A DNA stretch of 64,000 bases from Colwellia sp. 20A7 (lineage in GTDB: Bacteria; Pseudomonadota; Gammaproteobacteria; Enterobacterales; Alteromonadaceae). A program made the position numbers and the translations under genes. Shown in pieces: positions 57,808 to 64,000 of this stretch. The stretch spans positions 3,596,001 to 3,660,000 of the forward strand of contig NZ_CP047130.1 of NCBI RefSeq assembly GCF_009832865.1. Direction: 5' to 3'. Under the pieces are notes generated by a model. It did not search any database and had not been told where the DNA came from. It was given only the letters and a program-made list of their open reading frames with translations. Every line of letters begins with the position of its first letter. Positions within the stretch are counted from its first letter, which is position 1.

Positions 57808-59466
57808 TTACCAATTAGTCAGCGCGGGCAAACTAAATTTCTCACCACGATAAGTTAAAATGACTTGTTGAGGTAATATTTTCTCAATAATAACGCCATT
57901 AGCAATACTGTCACCTTCATAGCGATCTCGTCCATTAACGTTGACCCAGCCTTCACCATCAGACGCATAAATATGTTGTTCAAAGCGCAAACTCGGTACG
58001 CCTTCTTGTACCCATGCAGGCATCTTGGTTAATGACTTTATTTCACTATCTGTCGACTTCCCCTGCTTAATTGCTAATGAAGTTGACTGCTCTTCGCCCT
58101 TATTAGTTTCGGTTTCTTCAATAGCCGCTTGAAAACGTGCTAATAAATCGTCTGACACACCATCAACCGCTTCTATTTGATAGTTAGGTACTTCAACTTC
58201 TGGCTTCGTTGTGGGTTTTAATACTGGTTTCAGCCCCGGTTTTTCGGCGAGAATAGGTTGTTCAACAGGTATTTTAGCCTGTGGTTTAGGTGGCTCAATA
58301 ACTTGCTGCTGTGGCTTTGTTTTTTCTGACATGTTTCCTGGGGCATCACCGCTAACAATAATTTGTTCAACTTCTTGTTCTTGCGGATGTTCTGTTTTGT
58401 CAGCAACTATTTTTGTTGACTCTTCTACAGTTTCTTCTAGGTCTTTTATAACTGTTGGTAGTGTTTTATTATTCAATGATTGCGATGGGTCTTCTTGAAG
58501 CAATACAGGGATTTCACTACTGACTAGAGCTGAGTTTTGCGATTGCCCTAGCCAAAAACCAGCAACCAATACTAAAATGAATGCACTAGCCGCTGATGCT
58601 ATTTGAATATTTTTATTTTGCCACCAAGGAGTTTGTTCAAAATCATCACCTAACGCATGGCTGGCCGCTTTGAGAACAATTTTTTTATTAACAATAGCAT
58701 TATTACTATTATAAGCTTCCATTAAGGCACTATGGCAAAGCAAGTTAATAAGCCGTGGTATTCCTTGAGATAATTTGTGAATTGTTGCAATTGCACCTTT
58801 ATCAAACAGCGCTCTGTGGCAATCAGCTACCGATAACCTATGCTTGATATAAGATGCCAACTCTTGAGGGTTTAATGGTAATAAGTGATATCTAGCGGTA
58901 ATACGTTGTGCTAATTGGCGTAAGTCACGACGTTTTAATAATTGTTGTAATTCGGGCTGACCAATTAATATCACTTGTAATAACTTTTTAGTATTCGTTT
59001 CTAAGTTGGTTAACAAACGAAGCTGCTCTAACACTTGCGCCTCTAAGTGCTGAGCTTCATCAATGATCAATATAGTATTGATATTAGCCACATGATTTTT
59101 TACTAATTTTTCAGAAATTTTATCTGTTAACGTTTTTAACGTCGCCCCCGTTTTACGATAACGCACTTTTAATTGATCACAGATGGTTGCTAACAATTCT
59201 TCGCGCGATAATGTTGGGTTTAGAATAAAAGCTAATTGAGTGTTTTTAGGTAAATCATCCATCAAACAGCGACTTACTGTTGTTTTTCCAGTACCAACCT
59301 CTCCCGTTAGTAGTACGAAGCCACCATTATCACTTGCCCCTACGCCACCCAAACCATGGCTTAAATGCGTAAGCGCCTCACGATGCCTATCACTCATAAA
59401 TAAGTATTTAGGATTAGGTGCAATAGAAAAAGGTAATTCACTTAACGAAAAGAAGTTTGTGTACAT
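57808..59466 (-). CDS. gspA: GspA-GspB fusion (ExeA-type ATPase with T2SSB domain)
   Basis: 552 residues. N-terminal AAA ATPase of the ExeA/MshM type: YTNFFSLSELPFSIAPNP start, Walker A GEVGTGKT at 55-62, Walker B ILIIDEAQHL near 131-140. One membrane segment (about 284-304). Then a Pro/Glu/Lys-rich periplasmic linker (about 320-450) and a C-terminal domain (about 480-552: PSLRFEQHIYASDGEGWVNV, ILPQQVILTYRGEKFSLP) that matches GspB/T2SSB. In Aeromonas and Vibrio ExeA and ExeB are separate proteins that place the GspD secretin through the peptidoglycan. The usual ExeA peptidoglycan-binding domain is not evident. Probably serves the gsp system at 10.9-23.8 kb. Confidence 0.85.
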   Translation of the reverse strand: MYTNFFSLSELPFSIAPNPKYLFMSDRHREALTHLSHGLGGVGASDNGGFVLLTGEVGTGKTTVSRCLMDDLPKNTQLAFILNPTLSREELLATICDQLKVRYRKTGATLKTLTDKISEKLVKNHVANINTILIIDEAQHLEAQVLEQLRLLTNLETNTKKLLQVILIGQPELQQLLKRRDLRQLAQRITARYHLLPLNPQELASYIKHRLSVADCHRALFDKGAIATIHKLSQGIPRLINLLCHSALMEAYNSNNAIVNKKIVLKAASHALGDDFEQTPWWQNKNIQIASAASAFILVLVAGFWLGQSQNSALVSSEIPVLLQEDPSQSLNNKTLPTVIKDLEETVEESTKIVADKTEHPQEQEVEQIIVSGDAPGNMSEKTKPQQQVIEPPKPQAKIPVEQPILAEKPGLKPVLKPTTKPEVEVPNYQIEAVDGVSDDLLARFQAAIEETETNKGEEQSTSLAIKQGKSTDSEIKSLTKMPAWVQEGVPSLRFEQHIYASDGEGWVNVNGRDRYEGDSIANGVIIEKILPQQVILTYRGEKFSLPALTNW

Positions 59467-59538
59467 AAAACGTTGCTGCTACTTAAGAAGATAATAATTA
59501 AAGGTGATAGCGAAAAAGCTCAATCATCTGAACTTGGC

Positions 59539-59627
59539 TTAGTATACTACGAAAGCTTAATATACTACTAAAACTGAATATACTGATAAAGCCTAATATG
59601 CAAACAAGCTTAATATACTAGCAAAAT
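59539..59627. repeat. Five tandem 18-bp repeats
   Basis: Units start at 59539, 59557, 59575, 59593 (17 bp) and 59610; consensus TTAATATACTACTAAAAC/GC. They lie in the divergent region between gspAB (-) and cca (+). Confidence 0.75.
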
Positions 59628-59697
59628 TACTCTTTTAACGGGGTGATGTCTACGAATATTATGGTAAACTTTATGTATCATCTATAGGGGGTATCCT

Positions 59698-60981
59698 TTG
59701 ACAACGCATAACAACACTATTCCAAACATACCTGAGCTTGACATTTATCTTGTGGGTGGTGCGGTACGCGATCAATTGTTAAATAGACCCATTAAAGATC
59801 ACGACTATTTAGTCGTTGGTACTACGGTAGAACAAATGTTATCACTTGGTTTTCATCAAGTGGGTAAAGACTTTCCGGTATTCCTACATCCAAAAACTAA
59901 AGAAGAATTTGCCCTTGCACGTACCGAACGTAAACAAGGACAAGGTTATACCGGCTTTGCTTGTTATGCTGAGCCTGATGTCACAATAGAACAAGATTTA
60001 TTACGCCGAGATTTAACCGTTAATGCGATGGCAAGAAATACTTATGGTGAAATAATTGACCCTTATAACGGTCAACAAGATCTGAATAACCGAGTGTTAC
60101 GCCATGTTAGCGAAGCTTTTATTGAAGATCCTTTAAGAGTACTCCGTGTCGCTCGTTTTGCTGCTCGTTATCATGAATTCGGTTTTACTATTGCAGATGA
60201 AACGATGCGTTTAATGCAAAAAATTAGTGAAAGTGGTGAACTTAATAGTTTATCTGCGGAACGCGTTTGGCAAGAAATGCAACGTAGTTTAACTGAAGAT
60301 AATCCCGAAGTGTTTTTTAACGTATTACGTGAATGTAAAGCATTAAGTGTATTATGGCCTGACCTAGATAATTTATGGGGGATACCTAACCCAGCTGAAT
60401 GGCACCCTGAAATTTGCAGTGGCATTCATACCATGATGGTATTACAACAAGCCGTTTTACTAACAAAAGATAGTGAAAATAAAACTGCCATTCGTTTTGC
60501 TGCTTTATGCCATGATTTAGGTAAAGGGTTAACAGTAAGTGAGCTTTGGCCAAGCCATAAAGGCCATGAAAAGTCGGGACTACCCTTGGTAGAAGATATC
60601 GCAAAAAAACTTAGAGTGCCTAACTATTACAAGCAATTAGCCTTAAAAGTATGTGAACATCATTTACATTGTCATAAAGCTTTTCAGTTGAAGCCTAGCA
60701 CCTTATTAAAAATATTTGATCAACTTGACGTTTGGCGAAAGCCTACTGAGTTTGATGATTTTATTATTGCTTGTAAAAGTGACTTTTTAGGACGCCTTAA
60801 CTTTGAAGATCGCTCCTACCCTCAAGCAAAATATCTAAAAGAAGCTATGTTCTCGGCGTTACAAGTCAACGCTAAAACCTTCGTTGAAAAAGGGCTAAAA
60901 GGTCTCGAAATAAAAGAAGCTATGGCAAACGCCCGGTTAGCTGCCATCAAAATAGTGAAAGATAAGTATAAAATAGATTAA
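59698..60981 (+). CDS. cca: CCA tRNA nucleotidyltransferase
   Basis: 427 residues; E. coli Cca is 412. Adds or repairs the 3' CCA of tRNAs. GGAVRDQLLNRP (20-31) and the catalytic DHD at 34-36, RRDLTVNAMA (about 103-112), and an HD domain (CHDLGKG near 270) as in bifunctional gammaproteobacterial enzymes. The start is TTG, supported by a strong purine-rich AGGGGG RBS at 59685-59690; no in-frame ATG exists between the preceding stop and the conserved N-terminus. Confidence 0.95.
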   Translation: MTTHNNTIPNIPELDIYLVGGAVRDQLLNRPIKDHDYLVVGTTVEQMLSLGFHQVGKDFPVFLHPKTKEEFALARTERKQGQGYTGFACYAEPDVTIEQDLLRRDLTVNAMARNTYGEIIDPYNGQQDLNNRVLRHVSEAFIEDPLRVLRVARFAARYHEFGFTIADETMRLMQKISESGELNSLSAERVWQEMQRSLTEDNPEVFFNVLRECKALSVLWPDLDNLWGIPNPAEWHPEICSGIHTMMVLQQAVLLTKDSENKTAIRFAALCHDLGKGLTVSELWPSHKGHEKSGLPLVEDIAKKLRVPNYYKQLALKVCEHHLHCHKAFQLKPSTLLKIFDQLDVWRKPTEFDDFIIACKSDFLGRLNFEDRSYPQAKYLKEAMFSALQVNAKTFVEKGLKGLEIKEAMANARLAAIKIVKDKYKID

Positions 60982-61036
60982 TATCCAATTCATTGCGTTA
61001 TTGTTATTTGGATATCACTTATACATTACTTATATA

Positions 61037-61252
61037 TTACTTAATCATAGGTTCAAAAATACTTTCTAAGCCGTTCAACTTTATCTCATAAATAAAAGCT
61101 AATTGCTCGCCAATCTTTCCTTCAGGAAAACCTTTTGAATGAAACCACACTAAGTAGGGTTCAGGTAAATGTAATAATTTTCTGCCGGCATACTTTCCAA
61201 AAGGCATTTTCATATTAACCGTGGCAATAATTTGTTCGTTGCTTAAGTTCAT
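61037..61252 (-). CDS. DUF3820 small protein
   Basis: 71 residues. KMPFGKYAGRKLLHLPEPYLVWF is the DUF3820 signature (about 14-36). Members are small soluble proteins once annotated as quorum-sensing-regulated virulence factors; the biochemical role is not known. Convergent with cca. Confidence 0.85.
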   Translation of the reverse strand: MNLSNEQIIATVNMKMPFGKYAGRKLLHLPEPYLVWFHSKGFPEGKIGEQLAFIYEIKLNGLESIFEPMIK

Positions 61253-61351
61253 TTTTTTTCGCTAAATGTGTAGCTTCTAAAATAATAATAGAAGTATTTC
61301 TAAAAAGGTGTACTATAAATGCCCAAAATAATATGAAGGGGGATTTCAAAT

Positions 61352-62122
61352 ATGTACATCAATAAAAATTTGATTAATAACCTGATTATATTCTTAATGA
61401 TCTTTAGTGCCAATATTCAAGCAAAAGAATTAACGATTCTTACTGAACATTTAGCCCCTTTTCAAATAGTAGATAAAAACAAAATTTCCGGAATATCAAC
61501 AGAGATAGTAGAAGCAACGTTAAATAATTCACCGTTTGATTACAATATTGAAGCTTATCCTTGGTCGCTTTCCTACAATAGAGCCCTGTATGAAGAGGAT
61601 ACCTGCATTTATTCATTAGGCCGTATTCAAGAGCGTGAGCTTTTATTTAACTGGGTAGGCCGAATAATTAGCAGTACAGTGTCTATGTACTCATTAGCTT
61701 CAAGCAACATCAATATTCCTACCTTAAATGATGCAAAGAAATATAAAACGGCTGTAATACGTGATGATGTAACGCACCATTTTCTTTTATCAAAAGGCTT
61801 TATTGAAAATAAAAACCTGTATGTGATGGATAATTATGATTCTTTATTACAATTACTTGAAACGCCTAGCCGTAATATTGATTTAGTTGTGCTTAATGAT
61901 GATCTTATCTTCCATAGAGTAAAAAGCACTGAAGCAGCATCAAAATATAAAAGCGTTTATAGTGTACAAGATCTGACCTTAGATTTTCACTTAGCTTGCA
62001 GTATTAATACTGATGAAAATATCGTTGTAGAGCTAAAAGCAATAATGAAAAAATTGGAGCAAGAAGGAGTATTACCCGCCATTAGAAAAAAATGGACGCC
62101 AACCATGTTTAATACCATTTAA
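61352..62122 (+). CDS. Periplasmic solute-binding protein (SBP family 3)
   Basis: 256 residues with a signal peptide ending IQAKE (about 24). ELTILTEHLAPFQIVDKNKI and the following GISTEIVEATLNN match family 3 extracellular binding domains; the domain spans the rest. The usual ABC permease and ATPase genes are not adjacent, so it may sense rather than transport, as many orphan SBP_bac_3 proteins in Alteromonadales. Good RBS (AAGGGGGAT). Confidence 0.85.
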   Translation: MYINKNLINNLIIFLMIFSANIQAKELTILTEHLAPFQIVDKNKISGISTEIVEATLNNSPFDYNIEAYPWSLSYNRALYEEDTCIYSLGRIQERELLFNWVGRIISSTVSMYSLASSNINIPTLNDAKKYKTAVIRDDVTHHFLLSKGFIENKNLYVMDNYDSLLQLLETPSRNIDLVVLNDDLIFHRVKSTEAASKYKSVYSVQDLTLDFHLACSINTDENIVVELKAIMKKLEQEGVLPAIRKKWTPTMFNTI

Positions 62123-62424
62123 TCATATCAACAAGCTAAGCAAAGTCTAAATAGCACTAAAGCCCGCTTGCCAAAATAACTATCTAAATATATGGTTAGA
62201 TGTATACCTAATTTTATACCTAAAGGAAACTGAGAAGGTGATTCTAATTAATTTCATCTCATAGTCGCTAATACCAATCATTCCTCCCCCGTCGAAATAC
62301 TTCTGATCACATTGTCTTCAATTTGCAATCTAAGTGACATAAAAATGTCATTAAAAAAACCTACACTTAGCGCAATAACTTAGCTCTCTACATAACCTGA
62401 ATTCAGGTTAAATAAGGAAATACA
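62123..62424. other. Intergenic region with palindromes
   Basis: 302 bp without a gene. TGACAT/ATGTCA with a 4-nt spacer at 62335-62350, and the perfect palindrome at 62393-62410 directly before the next gene. Confidence 0.4.
62393..62410. promoter_or_regulatory. 18-bp perfect palindrome, probable operator
   Basis: TAACCTGAATTCAGGTTA, 14 bp before the ATG at 62425; too close to be a terminator for an upstream gene and without a T-run, so an operator is the better reading. Confidence 0.55.
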
Positions 62425-63558
62425 ATGTCTATTATGAGAAAACGAAATGCAGATCATAAAAGCTATATTCCTAATAATGCACGTGATAACCAATACATAT
62501 TAGCCGAATTTACAATCACAGATGAACTTATTCAACAATTTTCAAAATATCCTTTTCAACCAGGTGTTCAACAAGAAAATTTTTATAATTTTTATCAAGC
62601 TTTAGCAAAGATATTATTCGATTTATCTGATTTATTTGAAGTAGAAAATTGCCAATTTATTGCAAATGATAAAATAGCACGTGTTAGGTTTGGTCAAGAA
62701 ATGCATCAATGGCAGACAAATCAACAAATTCTATTTTACTATAATCCCGAAAATCATCACTTACAAAAAACCTTTTTTGATGCCAATAAACGCGCTAAGA
62801 AAATATCATTACTTTTTCTCACCTCTGGTACAAAGATCAGGGAGAATTCAGCACTTTTTCATACTAAAATTTCCCAGTTAGTACGTGCGTATGCCAAAGA
62901 GATATCATTAGATGAAAGTGAAGTTCGTTTACGAGATCATCAACATATTACTTATGATTTATTTGCGCAAAGTAAGCCCAATAATATAGATAATTCTTTA
63001 ACAACACGGGCACATAAACTGCGTCCCATTAATCATCGATATGCAAGTCAGGATGTTGAAGTACCCAAATATCACTCAGCAATGACATATGCTATTGTAA
63101 ATATTCCTATCTCAAATAGGTTACTCAATATGGTTGATATTGATCCAACATCAACTGATCCATATAATCCACTTTATACCTTTTTAACCGATACTTTTAC
63201 GCAAGCTTCAATGCAATTTAATTTAAATAATGGTGCTTTAATTGCCAATGGCTTAGTGCCGATTGTACGCTACAGTATTCATGATATTGTCTCCCGTATT
63301 GGTGAGTTGCAAATGCTAGGTTACAATCCTGAGCAAAACCCTTGCGGAATAGTGAGTAAGTGGGATGCGAGTGAACTAGTTGACAATGTACAACTTATTT
63401 TTGTTGCCACTGATAAAAATAAAACTGACCATGGTTTTGCGCGTTTTTTAAATCAAATAGAGAAAACCTTAAAGCTTATGGCTACTGGATTAAAGATGGA
63501 GCCAAATAAGGATGAGGTTGTTATTAGGTTCCATCAGCATATCGCTTATAACTTTTAA
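62425..63558 (+). CDS. DUF3083-like protein
   Basis: 377 residues, soluble, no signal peptide or membrane segment. Two homologous-looking halves begin near YILAEFTITDELIQQFSKYPF (about 24) and MTYAIVNIPISNRLL (about 222) and end with IRFHQHIAYNF, suggesting an internal duplication. I recall this as the DUF3083 family of Alteromonadales/Shewanella; function unknown. GGAAA RBS; the 18-bp palindrome lies directly upstream. Confidence 0.7.
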   Translation: MSIMRKRNADHKSYIPNNARDNQYILAEFTITDELIQQFSKYPFQPGVQQENFYNFYQALAKILFDLSDLFEVENCQFIANDKIARVRFGQEMHQWQTNQQILFYYNPENHHLQKTFFDANKRAKKISLLFLTSGTKIRENSALFHTKISQLVRAYAKEISLDESEVRLRDHQHITYDLFAQSKPNNIDNSLTTRAHKLRPINHRYASQDVEVPKYHSAMTYAIVNIPISNRLLNMVDIDPTSTDPYNPLYTFLTDTFTQASMQFNLNNGALIANGLVPIVRYSIHDIVSRIGELQMLGYNPEQNPCGIVSKWDASELVDNVQLIFVATDKNKTDHGFARFLNQIEKTLKLMATGLKMEPNKDEVVIRFHQHIAYNF

Positions 63559-63601
63559 CTTTTAACTTTTAACATTGCGATAAAATATAGGCTTAGTCTA
63601 A

Positions 63602-64000
63602 CTAACTTTTTACAGTATCACCCTGAGGCTTTTTTTGAAGCTTTCGCTGCAAGGTGCGTCTATGCATAGATAGTTGGCGAGCGGTTGCAGAAATATTACC
63701 GTTATTTGCTTTTAATACTTGCTGAATATATTGCCACTGTGCCTGTTCAGCAGAAAGTGTTTCCCCTTCTAGTTCGGTATCTGTTGAAATAGTTGATACT
63801 TTACTTTCATTAAGAGCCGCTAATAATGTTTGTGTGTCTAGCGGTTTAGATAAGTAATCATCAGCTCCTAACTTGATTGCATCAACAGCGGTAGCAATAC
63901 TGGCAAATCCGGTCAGTAAAATTATACGACTGTGGGGTCTCACCTTTCTTAGCGGTGCAATAATTCCCAAGGTAGTTTCCTGCGCTAATTTCATATCAAG
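63602..64000 (-). CDS. RegA/PrrA/ActR-type response regulator (5' end outside window)
   Basis: 133 codons visible, open at the right edge. The frame continues past the Met at 63994 into LDMKL, where the Asp (63995-63997) is the expected phosphoacceptor. Then LLTGFASIATAVDAIKLGADDYLSKP completes the receiver, a linker rich in Thr/Glu/Ser follows, and the C-terminal Fis-type helix-turn-helix is NGNISATARQLSMHRRTLQRKL. This layout is that of RegA/PrrA global redox regulators. Its sensor kinase would be upstream, beyond the window. Confidence 0.88.
   Translation of the reverse strand, partial: LDMKLAQETTLGIIAPLRKVRPHSRIILLTGFASIATAVDAIKLGADDYLSKPLDTQTLLAALNESKVSTISTDTELEGETLSAEQAQWQYIQQVLKANNGNISATARQLSMHRRTLQRKLQKKPQGDTVKS

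Noticed and set aside
62335-62350. TGACAT-AAAA-ATGTCA as a further copy of the psp-locus operator
   Set aside because: The spacer is 4 nt instead of 3, which rotates the half-sites, and the outer bases do not match; probably coincidence.

Overview
The window is AT-rich, gene-dense chromosome from a Gammaproteobacterium, most likely Alteromonadales and close to Colwellia/Thalassotalea. This rests on gene content (complete type II secretion operon, leuABCD with a leader peptide, glnE, CYTH/YgiF, YgiM, cca, DUF3820, a DUF3083-like protein, a RegA/PrrA-type regulator) and on low G+C; the genus is an inference. I see no tRNA, rRNA, prophage or CRISPR.

Layout. 1-2.4 kb: truncated YHYH lipoprotein gene (-) and an exported pyroglutamyl-peptidase-like protein whose catalytic Cys position is Ser. 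2.4-3.6 kb: a REP-associated tyrosine transposase (RAYT) flanked by arrays of GTAG-headed palindromes. 3.7-10.5 kb (-): ybaB, dnaX (with an E. coli-like A AAA AAG frameshift site), apt, a single-domain response regulator, pgi, galU. 10.9-23.8 kb (+): gspC-D-E-F-[REP array]-G-H-I-J-K-L-M-N; gspE carries a one-base frameshift near its 5' end. 24.4-31.8 kb: di-haem peroxidase lipoprotein, Sel1 protein, small exported protein, 1193-residue Ig-like lipoprotein. 33-38 kb (-): beta-CASP metallo-beta-lactamase and glnE. 38.1-44.5 kb (+): a YjfI/PspA/YjfK envelope-stress-like locus with lipoprotein, DUF350 protein, membrane spermidine-synthase homologue and a putative tandem ribbon-helix-helix protein; a TTGACATAATATGTCAA dyad occurs twice before yjfI and its core once before the lipoprotein gene. 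45.2-46.7 kb: CYTH gene (-) and ygiM (+). 46.8-52 kb (+): surface-glycan cluster (two glycosyltransferases, DRE-TIM aldolase fusion, HAD phosphatase, KdsB-like cytidylyltransferase). 52.1-57.6 kb (+): leu attenuator and leuABCD. 57.8-64 kb: GspA-GspB fusion (-), cca, DUF3820 (-), periplasmic binding protein, DUF3083-like protein, and the 3' part of a RegA-type regulator (-).

Connections. The T2SS operon and the GspA-GspB fusion 34 kb away probably build one secretion machine. In E. coli glnE-ygiF lies next to ygiM-cca; here the same four genes are in the same order and orientation but are split by the psp-like block (38-45 kb) and the glycan/leu/gspAB block (46.8-59.5 kb). At least seven intergenic clusters carry the same palindromic repeat family (REP-a stem GGCGACTTCAGTCGCC, REP-b stem GGCGAATTTATTCGCC, both headed by GTAGG), often as 114-140 bp tandem units in dimeric higher-order arrays. 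A second palindrome, ATTCCGT...ACGGAAT, is interleaved and sometimes fused with them.
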